DNA of 64,000 nucleotides from JADKAV01 sp037045455 (lineage in GTDB: Bacteria; Actinomycetota; Actinomycetes; S36-B12; UBA10799): positions 186,001 through 250,000 of the forward strand of contig JBAOIN010000012.1 of the NCBI GenBank assembly GCA_037045455.1. The letters run 5' to 3'. Shown here one piece after another: positions 55,465 through 63,737 of the stretch. How positions within the stretch are numbered: the first letter of the stretch is position 1; the number at the start of each line of letters is the position of its first letter. A program made the translations under genes and the position numbers. Under the pieces are notes generated by a model that was given only the letters and a program-made list of their open reading frames with translations, searched no databases and was not told where the DNA came from.

Positions 55465-56762
55465 CTACGGCTTCAGCAGAACCGGAGCCTGGTTGACCCG
55501 GACTGTCCGATTGACGATCCTCGAGCAATTCCCGTCCAGCGTGCAGACGCGTCGCACGTCGAAGTACGTGCGCGGCAGCGTCACGGTGCGGGTCGTGCCC
55601 AGCCCCGCGTACAGCAGGTACTGCCGCTCGCCGGACCGTTTGAGCGCACACACCGTGACCCGCTGATCGGAGCAGCCACCCCACTTCGCCCCGGACAGCC
55701 AGTCCTCGACGGTGAAGAAGGCCTTGCCCGGAGCGATGACCTCCCCGGTGTCCGGGTCGGTTGGTGCTGATGCCCATGACGTGGCTGTCCCAGGCGTACC
55801 AGAACACCTTGGTCACGTCGTACCGGACGCTGTCGACGTAGGTCCGCGCCAGGTAGGCCGCTCCGACTTTCGGACCGAACACCTCTTGCGGGTGGTTGTT
55901 GTCGCGCCGGTTGCCGTAGTTCACCTCGGTGTCCCACAGCGGCACCTTCGACAGACCCACCGCAGCCGTCACCTGCCGTGCCAGTTCCAGGCCCTTGAGC
56001 CGCTCGGTCGGACGTGCCACCGCCCGGGCCTTTCGTCGTCCACGGGTAGAGATGAACACTGATCGCGTCCAGCTTGATCTTGCGCTTCTTCACCGACCGC
56101 AGATAGCGATAGAAGAAGCTCTGCGTGGAGAACTTCTTGGCCTGAATCACGGTCGAGGAGGCACTGGCGATCTTGGCGGCCGGGTCGATCGCCCGGATTT
56201 CGTCGGCCGCGATCTCGGTGAGCCGTGCCATCCGTTTCCAGTTGCCGCTGTCGGTGGGCGCCCAGAACGACGCGAGGTTGGCCTCGTTCCAGATCTGGTA
56301 GCTGGTGATCTGGCCCTGGTACCGGGTGGCCACCGCGCGCACCCAGTCCCGCCACAGGCTCAGGGTCTTGACGTCGGAAGCCGTGCCACCGCCGTAGTAG
56401 AAGTCGTCGGGATTGATCTCTTTGGCCGCCCACTCAGGGGTGGAGCCCAAGACGTACATGATCTCCTTGGCGCCGGCCTTCTTCGCGTTGGCCACGATGC
56501 GGTCCAGGCGGTCCCAGTCGTACTGGCCTTGCTGCTTCTCGACCTGGTCCCACCGCACGCCGTTGTCCCAGATCCGCACCCCGCCGAGTTTGCCGGGGAA
56601 ATCGGTCTCGCTGATCTGCGCGACGTGCATGCCGAACAGGCTGGGATCGACCTTCACCCACCCGGCCTTGGGTGGGGGGGCCACGGGACCGACTGCTGCC
56701 GTCGCCGGCACGGCCGGCACGAGCAGGGCAGCGGTCAGCACCGCCAGCAGGGCGCGCTTCAT
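55465..56762 (-). CDS. Secreted glycoside-hydrolase-like protein, paralogue 3 (two frameshifts)
   Basis: About 432 residues with a signal peptide (MKRALLAVLTAALLVPAVPA). It keeps VRIWDNGVRWDQVEKQQGQY, IMYVLGSTPEWAAKE, SYQIWNEANLASFW, LDAISVHLYPWTTKG, PLWDTEVNYGNRRDN and a C-terminal domain ending VNQAPVLLKP, almost as in paralogue 1 (VDAQPVLLKQ). Frame changes lie near 56030 and 55760. ATG at 56762 overlaps the DUF4012 stop (ATGA). Catalytic Glu residues are conserved across the three paralogues. Confidence 0.8.
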
Positions 56763-58642
56763 CGACCGAACCTCACGCCGATGGTCGTGGGTTCGGTGAC
56801 GGCGAACTGTGATGTCGCCGTGTTTGAGTCCACGCTCCAATTCCCTTCGGTCGGCGTCGGTTGCGAAGGCCCAGTCACGTTGACGGTGAGGGCCACATCG
56901 TTGACCAGCAACTGATGTTCGACGCTTGCACGGTAAGCAAGGTTCCCGTCTATGCCGAAGGTCCCGGCAGGCAATCGATACGTGACCGTGATCGTGCTGT
57001 GTCCTCCCGGCGGGATCCAGCCACCAATCCGCACGGCCTTGCGACCGTCCACATCGGTGTACACCTTGTCGTCGCGCTTGACGTCCTCGGTCTCGATGCT
57101 CTGCTGGATGTCCTTGGCCGCTTCGGGAAGCAGCGTGATGTTCCAGTGGAATGCCCAGCGGGTGGTGTAGCCGATCCGGTCGGACAGCGGGCTGCCGCCT
57201 TCGGCGGGCGCGTTGTTCGTCACAGTCGCGGTCTGCGTCACTTGTGCCGAACCGTCGGCAGCGAGCGTGACCTCGTGCACAAGCTGCCGGGTCTGGAAGA
57301 TGTCCACCTTGGACGCGTTCTGGTTCTGGGTGTAGAACGCGATCCGGTCCGGTTGCGGATCGGGCTGCGCGCCGTCCAGGCCGGCCTTGTGCAGCGCGTC
57401 GGCGTGCCGGCCGTCACTGAGGTACGCGCGGATGTGCTGTCCCGGAGCGGTGCTGAAAATGGCGCGCGCGATCGACGCGGCCTGGGTGCCGCTGCCCTCC
57501 ATGCGGGCCAGCATCTGGCTGATGAGTTCCTGGTTGATCCGCTGTCGCTCAGCCTGTGCGACCGGATCCTCGTTGTAACCCTCAAAGAAGAGTTTCTCGA
57601 TCAGATTGTCAGCCGTGATCTCGCCGTAGAGCGGGGACTGGATCGGCCCGGTCACGCGAACGGCCGCCGCCAGCGCCGCAGCGTCCAGGCTGATGACGCC
57701 GTCCACGTGCTTGCCGCCGTTGGCCTGCCAGGACCGCATCATGTCCTCGCCGGCCACCCGGAAGTCCTGATGCAGATTCGACCAAGCGAAGCCGTCAGTG
57801 GCGTTCTTGGTGGCGTAGTACGGACCCCCGGCCACCGGGTCCCACGGCACGCTGGGATTGCCGAAGAAGAAGTCCCGGCTCACCGCGCCCTTCTCGCCGA
57901 CCTCGATCTGGCCGTCGTCGAAGGTCACGAGCGCCACGTTCAGCGAGGCGCCACCGCCCGCATACAGTTCGGCCGGATTATGGAAAACGACCAAGTACGT
58001 CTGCGGCGTCTCCGATCCCAGCAGGGTGGGCAGATCGGAGCCGATGTCCTGCCAGAGCTGCAGTCCCTTCTGCACGTCGGTGAGTCCTCGCTGCACCTTC
58101 TGGGTGGCTTCCCTTAGGGGAGCGGCGGCTTGGGACGGTGAGTCGGCGATTGCCGCTTGCGCCTGCTCGACGTGAGCAGACACCTCGGCGAGGTGCGGCT
58201 CGATATTGTTCACCGCCGTGAGGTTGACGCGCTGGCCCTCGACCAGCGGGCCCTCGCCGTAGTTGTTCACCACGACTGCCCCTGCATCGAGACCGTGCAC
58301 TGCGGCGTCGAGCAGATCCTCGGCGGCGGTGAGGTTGGTATTGACGTAAGGAATCACTCGGAATACAGCGAACGGCAGGCCATCGAGGTTGGCGCGGGCG
58401 GCTGCGGCGTTGCTCTGGGCAGCGGCGATGCTGTCGCGGGCAGCTTGCGAATCGCCCTCGGACAGGGCCGCCGCCGTTGCCTTCGCGGAGGTGTAGGTGC
58501 GGTACCCGTGATAGCCGGCCAACAGCGCGGTCAGCACAAACCAGGCTGCCAGCAGCGCCAGAATGCCCAGTACCCAGACCCGTGGCCGGCGCCAGAGTGG
58601 GCGCGGCGCAGCCGACACGGCACCCTCACTGATCCGACTCAC
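56759..58642 (-). CDS. DUF4012 membrane-anchored exported protein
   Basis: Intact, 627 residues. One N-terminal transmembrane helix (VWVLGILALLAAWFVLTALL) then a large extracellular part: a helical region (SEGDSQAARDSIAAAQSNAA), the DUF4012 core with TYLVVFHNPAELYAGGGASL, GVISLDAAALAAAVRVTGPI and a C-terminal beta-rich region (IPPGGHSTITVTYRLPAGTF). DUF4012 proteins occur in actinobacterial polysaccharide loci; the LCP-like DAAAL motif hints at a role in attaching or handling glycan outside the cell, which is inference. GTG at 58642 with GAGGAG upstream. Heads the operon of two hydrolase genes. Confidence 0.82.
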   Translation of the reverse strand: MSRISEGAVSAAPRPLWRRPRVWVLGILALLAAWFVLTALLAGYHGYRTYTSAKATAAALSEGDSQAARDSIAAAQSNAAAARANLDGLPFAVFRVIPYVNTNLTAAEDLLDAAVHGLDAGAVVVNNYGEGPLVEGQRVNLTAVNNIEPHLAEVSAHVEQAQAAIADSPSQAAAPLREATQKVQRGLTDVQKGLQLWQDIGSDLPTLLGSETPQTYLVVFHNPAELYAGGGASLNVALVTFDDGQIEVGEKGAVSRDFFFGNPSVPWDPVAGGPYYATKNATDGFAWSNLHQDFRVAGEDMMRSWQANGGKHVDGVISLDAAALAAAVRVTGPIQSPLYGEITADNLIEKLFFEGYNEDPVAQAERQRINQELISQMLARMEGSGTQAASIARAIFSTAPGQHIRAYLSDGRHADALHKAGLDGAQPDPQPDRIAFYTQNQNASKVDIFQTRQLVHEVTLAADGSAQVTQTATVTNNAPAEGGSPLSDRIGYTTRWAFHWNITLLPEAAKDIQQSIETEDVKRDDKVYTDVDGRKAVRIGGWIPPGGHSTITVTYRLPAGTFGIDGNLAYRASVEHQLLVNDVALTVNVTGPSQPTPTEGNWSVDSNTATSQFAVTEPTTIGVRFGR

Positions 58643-58757
58643 GACGCTCCTCGATGGCCCCAGTCCGACGGCTCGGGCGTCGACGAGGTTCCCCTGGGAG
58701 AAGTATAGAAAGGGCAGCGGTTCCCCTCAGCGCCACGAGCCGTGTCCCGGCATGGCC

Positions 58758-58847
58758 GATCGGTGAGCATTCCGGGCATCCGTTAGCGCCGCGGGCGTGG
58801 ATTTTGGCGTCCGGCGTGCTCACCGATGCCCAGTTTGCTCACGGATT
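58758..58847. repeat. Dispersed bipartite repeat, two copies in inverted orientation
   Basis: A plus-strand copy (58758-58795) and a minus-strand copy (58807-58847) face each other with 11 bp between. The minus copy matches the one at 991-1034 at 36 of 41 bases; the plus copy is more worn. They lie in the 244-bp gap upstream of the DUF4012 gene. Confidence 0.6.
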
Positions 58848-58886
58848 GCGTCGACAGCCAGGGCCGGCAGCACGCTTGTCCGGAAG

Positions 58887-59543
58887 CTACGCCGAGCATC
58901 CGGGCCGCCAGTCCGCGGTCACCTGCGGAAGGTCGATCAGCCCGAGTTCTGCCAGCGCCTCGGCGTGCTCATGCAGTTCGGCGTACGAGGCCAGGCCAAT
59001 GCAGTCGAGCCAGGCTTGCTGGGAGTACCCGAACCCACTGATGACGTGCTCCTCCCACACGCCGGTCGGCACGAAGGCTGTCTCCCCGAACTGCTCGGGA
59101 AGCAGGGTCTGCTGGAGAGCGCGCGCGTGCTGCCTGCGCCACTTGAACAACCGCTGCCACCCGACCGAGAGGCACTCGAATTGCTGCATATGCGCCTCGC
59201 GGATCTCGGGGTCCAGGTCGGCGAAGCTGACTCGCACATCGTTCATGAACGAGTGCCGGCCCAGCGGCATCATGACGCCGTGGCCGTACGCCGCACCGAC
59301 GGCCACGTTCACCTGCCGGCAATCCGCGCAGGCAAGCCAGGACCAACGGGAACTCAGCGGGGCCCAGGCCCGGCAGCACAGCACGCACAGGTGGTACTGC
59401 TGCAACCGCTCGGGTGCCAGTTCCCTTGTGGTGGTGTGCCGGCATGGGGTTCCGGTCCAACAGTGGGTGCAAAGCATGATCTGATCCGATCTCTCGCGCT
59501 TCCGCATCCGCGCCGGATGCGGCGGATCTTCCTCCGGGGGCAC
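58887..59543 (-). CDS. Hypothetical Cys-rich (zinc-ribbon-like) protein
   Basis: 218 residues, no recognised family. The N-terminal third has Cys/His groups suited to zinc (CTHCWTGTPCRH, CVLCCRAW, CADCR). The rest is helical with Trp and His (GWQRLFKWRRQHARALQQ). Start uncertain: GTG 59543, ATG 59507 (MRKRERSDQ) or ATG 59477 are all possible, none with a good ribosome binding site. A nucleic-acid-binding role is a guess. Confidence 0.5.
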   Translation of the reverse strand: MPPEEDPPHPARMRKRERSDQIMLCTHCWTGTPCRHTTTRELAPERLQQYHLCVLCCRAWAPLSSRWSWLACADCRQVNVAVGAAYGHGVMMPLGRHSFMNDVRVSFADLDPEIREAHMQQFECLSVGWQRLFKWRRQHARALQQTLLPEQFGETAFVPTGVWEEHVISGFGYSQQAWLDCIGLASYAELHEHAEALAELGLIDLPQVTADWRPGCSA

Positions 59544-59658
59544 CGTGCGCGCGATCGGCGCGGTTGCCAGGCGGCCAGCCGGAGGGCTTGCGGCCGCACT
59601 TCTTGATCCGTTGCCATGATGGCACGGGGGTCTGACAGCCCTTTGGACACAAACCTAT

Positions 59659-59745
59659 GGATCGGGGCCAGATGCGACCCGGATCCACACGTTTGCGAAG
59701 TGTCCCAGCGCAAGCCATCGATTCGGGCCGTATCTGGCCCGAATC
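59659..59745. repeat. Pair of related palindromes 61 bp apart
   Basis: GATTCGGGCC (59720-59729) and GGCCCGAATC (59736-59745) form a perfect 10-bp hairpin with a 6-nt loop. An imperfect relative, GGATCGGGGCC to CCCGGATCC, is at 59659-59686. Flanks are partly alike (CACGTTTGCGA and CACCTTCGA), so the unit is duplicated. Confidence 0.5.
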
Positions 59746-59957
59746 AGCACCTTCGATGGTCTCGGCTATTCGGCGCCGAATCCACCCACATCGGGTATGG
59801 CCACGGAGCTGGGTACGCCGGTCATGGATGCCAAGGGGTGATCTCGGTCATCGTCGGCGTTATCGCGTGGCGAGTGTTGGAGCACAAGGACAGGTGACGG
59901 AACCTTCTTTCGGAGGCCGTCGTAAGCCGACAGGGCCTCGTACCAAATGAGCCGGTC

Positions 59958-59979
59958 ATCGGTGAGCACTCCGGGCGCC
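59958..59979 (+). repeat. Dispersed repeat, half copy
   Basis: ATCGGTGAGCACTCCGGGCG followed by CC, one half-unit of the bipartite repeat at 991-1034. Confidence 0.5.
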
Positions 59980-60105
59980 GACCCCAAAGACGCTCCCGGG
60001 TCGGCCTTGCCGATGGAAGATCCGGCTGCCAGTTGCGTCAGGGAGTGGTCCGGCTCCAGAACTGGTCCTGGATTGCTAGCCGGACGTCAACTGTGCCGTA
60101 TCGAA

Positions 60106-60378
60106 CTACACGCGCGAGCGCCCGGCCGCCATGCGTCCGTACAGCACGATGCCGACGGCGGCCAGGATCGCTCCAACGATCCAGTACCACCACGAGATGC
60201 CGCCGCCTCCGGTGTAGCCGAAGATGGCGCCGAGGATGAGGTTGGCCGCCAGCGATGCAACGACGCCGATGACCAGGGTGACCAGGATCGAGATTTCCTG
60301 TTTCCCGGGCACCAACAGGCGTCCAAGAGCGCCGATGATCAAGCCGGCGATGACAGCTCCGATAAGGGTCCCGATCAT
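60106..60378 (-). CDS. GlsB/YeaQ/YmgE-family small membrane protein
   Basis: 90 residues with three helices: MIGTLIGAVIAGLIIGALGR, ISILVTLVIGVVASLAANLI, SWWYWIVGAILAAVGIVLYG. The GxxxGxxGR N-terminus and the Gly-rich loop GYTGGGG are typical of this stress-associated family (formerly transglycosylase-associated protein). ATG at 60378 with AAGGAG 6 nt upstream. Monocistronic. Confidence 0.9.
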   Translation of the reverse strand: MIGTLIGAVIAGLIIGALGRLLVPGKQEISILVTLVIGVVASLAANLILGAIFGYTGGGGISWWYWIVGAILAAVGIVLYGRMAAGRSRV

Positions 60379-60506
60379 GAAGCTCTCCTTCACTCTTTCC
60401 GGACAACGCAATAGCGCGTGAATCAGCAAACCACAGAACAGTTACCCCGAGGAAGCATAGGCAACCGCGTTCGCCCGACCGCGGATAAGAGGAGCCGTAC
60501 GAAGGG

Positions 60507-60523
60507 TCCCCGGCGACCGGGGA
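60507..60523. terminator. GC hairpin between the GlsB and DUF4287 genes
   Basis: TCCCCGG-CGA-CCGGGGA, a perfect 7-bp stem with a 3-nt loop, lies about 110 bp past the DUF4287 stop and upstream of the GlsB gene. No T tract follows, so terminator function is uncertain. Confidence 0.3.
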
Positions 60524-60630
60524 ACGGCACGGAACCAGATCCGACGCGCGCCGATGACGTGCTAGGGAAACACAGATTAACCATGCCCTCAGCCACGTTT
60601 CGCGCAGGACACAACCTGAGCAGTGCTCCC

Positions 60631-60918
60631 CTAGCCGGGTTTGCTGGCCTGACCGTCGAGCCATAGTTGATTGGACGGGTCGGCATGCGACCCGCCGGAC
60701 CCGACGTGCTTGTCCGAGATGGTCGGGCCCTTGGTGATCACGTGGACCATTGCCATCCCATGGCCGCGTCCGAGGCCGTAGTCCTGGGCCAGCCACTCCA
60801 AGATGGGCGTGGCCTTGGTACCAGGTCCGAAGCCCTTCGCCTGCGCTTCGCCGATCAACTGCCGCGGCGTCTTGCCGGTCTTGTTTTCGACGGCATCCAG
60901 ATAGGCCTGGAATGACAT
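60631..60918 (-). CDS. DUF4287 domain protein
   Basis: 95 residues: MSFQAYLDAVENKTGKTPRQ, LIGEAQAKGFGPGTKATPIL, WLAQDYGLGRGHGMAMVHVI, then a short polar tail. DUF4287 proteins are small, widespread in actinobacteria and of unknown function; the domain resembles DUF5655-associated helices. ATG at 60918 with GAGGAGCAACCC upstream. Intact. Confidence 0.85.
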   Translation of the reverse strand: MSFQAYLDAVENKTGKTPRQLIGEAQAKGFGPGTKATPILEWLAQDYGLGRGHGMAMVHVITKGPTISDKHVGSGGSHADPSNQLWLDGQASKPG

Positions 60919-61025
60919 GGGTTGCTCCTCAGGGTGCGTGGTGTCCAGTATGGGCCGCTCGTCGCAGAGACCACAGGTCGGCGCGACCCTCAACTCGTGG
61001 CTGGCCTGCTGCAGCCGGTGAGCTC

Positions 61026-61430
61026 TCAAGGGAGCCGCTGCACCCAGGCCGACGGGTCGAGGACCGCGAACACCAGAGACTCACGGTCCCTCACGCTGAC
61101 CTGCAGTGCAGGCTTCTCGGATCGATCCCCGTCGACTTCGAGCACCGTCTCCACCGCTGTTATCCGATCGCGTGGGATCACCAGCGGCACGCCACTACCC
61201 GCGAACAGCAGCGTGGTCGGCGTGAGCCGCAGAGTGCCGAAGCCTCTGTGCTCAGCAGGGGACACGAGGGCGACGGTCTCCTCGAAGTCCGCTGGGTTGG
61301 CTGGACCGAGCGCTTCCCGCCCCTGAGCGCTTTGCCTGCCGACGACGCTCCTGCTGAACAACTTCCCTGCCAGCACCAGGACGACGAGAACGGCTGCGGC
61401 GACCACCAGTACAAACAGGACAGTTCGCAT
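61026..61430 (-). CDS. Small membrane-anchored protein, hypothetical
   Basis: 134 residues: one N-terminal helix (TVLFVLVVAAAVLVVLVLAG) followed by a soluble beta-rich domain (GFGTLRLTPTTLLFAGSGVP, VIPRDRITAVETVLEV, LVFAVLDPSAWVQRLP) of PH-like or DUF-type appearance. No family firmly recognised. ATG at 61430. Confidence 0.65.
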   Translation of the reverse strand: MRTVLFVLVVAAAVLVVLVLAGKLFSRSVVGRQSAQGREALGPANPADFEETVALVSPAEHRGFGTLRLTPTTLLFAGSGVPLVIPRDRITAVETVLEVDGDRSEKPALQVSVRDRESLVFAVLDPSAWVQRLP

Positions 61431-61940
61431 GGATGCACCATACGTCGTGGTCGAGGATCTGAACCTGGGGCGAAGCCGAACTTGCCGACCGATGCAGCGT
61501 GGCCGTGCAGGTTCGGTTCATGAGCAGGTCTTCCTGAAGGATGTGCAGCTGCAGGTCGCTGGTCGGGCGCCTGAGCCTGCACATCCGCACGAGCCTTCAC
61601 CGGTGGCAGAGGGGAGTTGGTGAACTGCCAAGGTTGACTCGACACGTCGGACCCAAGGGCCCGATTCACGCTCAGACTGAGCGTGAACTGCGCGTGGAGC
61701 GGCAACCAAGTCTTTGGGATTCCGGGATCACACGGCCGGTAGCACATGTGGTAGCACGTGGGGCAGGGGAAGACAAGGACTTGCAATTGACCACGAAAGT
61801 CCTCGAAGGCCACCATTATCAGCACCCACACAGCACACCGGCGTCGACGTGAAGGGTCTGCCGTCTGGGAACGTTTACCGCGATAGTTCTGCCGTCGCGA
61901 CCTAGACGACCAATGTCATAATTTTCGCATTCGATTAATT
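61431..61940. other. Non-coding gap with a strong hairpin; AT-rich right end
   Basis: 510 bp with no supported gene. It holds the hairpin at 61665-61687 and a short direct repeat GTAGCACATGTG / GTAGCACGTGGG at 61740-61763. The last 40 bp (61905-61945) are much richer in A and T than the rest of the window and probably carry the promoter of the regulator gene. Confidence 0.45.
61665..61687. terminator. 10-bp hairpin
   Basis: TTCACGCTCA-GAC-TGAGCGTGAA: perfect 10-bp arms and a 3-nt loop, not followed by a T tract on either strand. Terminator or protein-binding site. Confidence 0.35.
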
Positions 61941-63737
61941 ATGGCTTTGTGTCATGATGACGCAGTGACCATAACTTTCGGCGCTGACCCGGTCCGCCAG
62001 GAGGTTGCTGACCTCATCGCCCGCATGGACGCCGGTGAGCTCATCGACAAGAGTCACGAACGCAAGAACGTCGACCTGAAGGAGGAGGCTGGCCGACGCG
62101 ACCACACCGGCCAAGTCTGGCCCGGATCACCGCAGAACGACGCGGCAGCACGCAAGCTCGCAGCTGAAGCCGCCTGCATGTCAAATACGCCCGGAGGCGG
62201 CGCCCTCATCGTTGGAGTGTGTGACGACGGCACGCTGGTCGGAGCTGACCTGGATGCTGAGTGGCTTCGCCAGCGCATCTACGAGATCACTCGAAGGTTG
62301 CTAACTGCAGATATCTACGAGGCCACAGCCCGAGGCACGCGACTCCTGATCATCATCTGCCCAGCTGCAGTCGAACCTGTCCGAATCAATGACCGCATCC
62401 ATTGGCGAGTCAATGACAACTGTGTAGAGGTCGACGCCGCGACCTGGCATGCCCGCCGCATGCAGACCCTCAACTACGACTGGTCCGGCGACGAGTCCGC
62501 GACCCGCGGAAGTGCGGTACGCCCCCAGGCGCTCGCGGTTGCTCGCGACTTTTTGCTCGCGAGCGGAGACTCCTCCGCCGAGGAGCTAGCCCGAACGCCT
62601 GAGGCGCAGCTGCTCAATCGACTCAACGTGGTGACTCACGACGGGATGCTTTCGAACGCAGGTGTACTCGCCTTCGTCGGCAGGGGAAGTCCGAGTCTGG
62701 ACTACATCCACCGCGACTACGCCGGCGGCGACAGCACCGCCCGCGTCCGGCGGCCAGACCGCTCCTTGCTGGAGGAGCTCGCTGAGATCTTCTTGACGAT
62801 CGACGCGAACAATGCGACTCGACACGTTCAGGCAGGTCTGGTCGTACGCCAAGTCCGAGACATCCCAGTGCTGGCAGCGCGGGAGGCCATCGTCAACGGG
62901 GTAGCCCATCGCGAGTGGGGCCTTTCGGCGCCGACAGTCGTCGAGCACGTCGGCAGGACGATTCGTGTAACGAGCCCCGGTGGCTTTTTCGGAGGGGTAA
63001 ATGAGTTCAACATCATCACGCACCCTTCACAGTCACGGAACCCAGCGCTGACGCAGTTGCTCGCCGACCTTCGAGTCGCCGAGCGAGAGGGCATCGGCGT
63101 GGACCGAATGGTCCGAGAGATGGTGCGCGTCGGCCACCAGCCCCCGGCCATCCGTGAGATCACGGGGCCGTTCGTGCGGACGTCGCTGGTAGGCGACACG
63201 TTGGACGAACCGTGGATCGGTTGGCTTGCACAGATCGAGCCCGCCGAGGAGTCCACCGACGTCTCTTCGCTGCTGCTGCTTCGCAGACTAATCACCAAGG
63301 GCTGGGTCGACGAGCGGGTGGCCGTGCCGCTCATCCAGCTCCCGGTCGAGGAGGCGCGTGGCGCCATCTTGAAGCTCGCCCGCGCCAAGGTGAAGGGGCA
63401 CCCTTTGCTCCAGACTGTCGACGGAACACCTGAGGGCACAATCGTCGCCTGGCGCCTGGGGTCCGCCGCACTCGAGGACCTGCTCAGCCGTGATCGCGCG
63501 ATGGGCCACTCGCGGGCCCTACCTACCAGGGCTGAGATCGCCAAGTCCTACGCCGAGGCACGCGGACGCATCAGCAGCACGGAGCTCGGCTCGCTCGTCA
63601 GCGCCAGCGGCACCAATGTTGGCGGCACGCTGAAGGCCCTCGCGGCGGATGGCGTTCTCACGCCCTCTTCGCCCGCCGGCCGCGGCCGAGGCTTCTATTA
63701 CCGATGGACAGCCACACCGACCGAAACGACACCCTAA
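61941..63737 (+). CDS. AlbA_2 (Schlafen-like) + HATPase_c_4 putative transcriptional regulator
   Basis: 598 residues, intact. The N-terminal AlbA_2 domain contains ERKNVDLKEEAGRRD, ACMSNTPGGGALIVGVCDDG and GTRLLIIICPAAVEPVRIND; the middle HATPase_c_4 part has AREAIVNGVAHREWG and EREGIGVDRMVREMV. A C-terminal winged helix (AEIAKSYAEARGRISSTELG) follows. Such proteins are called putative DNA-binding regulators and are common in accessory and defence islands. Start could be ATG 61941 or GTG 61965; the latter has CATGAT 6 nt upstream, the leaderless layout used elsewhere. Confidence 0.82.
   Translation: MALCHDDAVTITFGADPVRQEVADLIARMDAGELIDKSHERKNVDLKEEAGRRDHTGQVWPGSPQNDAAARKLAAEAACMSNTPGGGALIVGVCDDGTLVGADLDAEWLRQRIYEITRRLLTADIYEATARGTRLLIIICPAAVEPVRINDRIHWRVNDNCVEVDAATWHARRMQTLNYDWSGDESATRGSAVRPQALAVARDFLLASGDSSAEELARTPEAQLLNRLNVVTHDGMLSNAGVLAFVGRGSPSLDYIHRDYAGGDSTARVRRPDRSLLEELAEIFLTIDANNATRHVQAGLVVRQVRDIPVLAAREAIVNGVAHREWGLSAPTVVEHVGRTIRVTSPGGFFGGVNEFNIITHPSQSRNPALTQLLADLRVAEREGIGVDRMVREMVRVGHQPPAIREITGPFVRTSLVGDTLDEPWIGWLAQIEPAEESTDVSSLLLLRRLITKGWVDERVAVPLIQLPVEEARGAILKLARAKVKGHPLLQTVDGTPEGTIVAWRLGSAALEDLLSRDRAMGHSRALPTRAEIAKSYAEARGRISSTELGSLVSASGTNVGGTLKALAADGVLTPSSPAGRGRGFYYRWTATPTETTP

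Larger units (their letters stand above)
59544..60105. other. Non-coding gap with palindromes and a repeat copy
   Basis: 562 bp without a convincing gene; the small open frames have no coding features. It holds two related palindromes (59659-59686, 59720-59745) and a half copy of the dispersed repeat (59958-59979). Confidence 0.5.

Noticed and set aside
58887..58915. A further copy of the bipartite repeat (GCCGAGCATCCGGGCCGCC)
   Set aside because: The match is weak and it falls in the 3' end of a possible coding sequence; chance similarity is likely.
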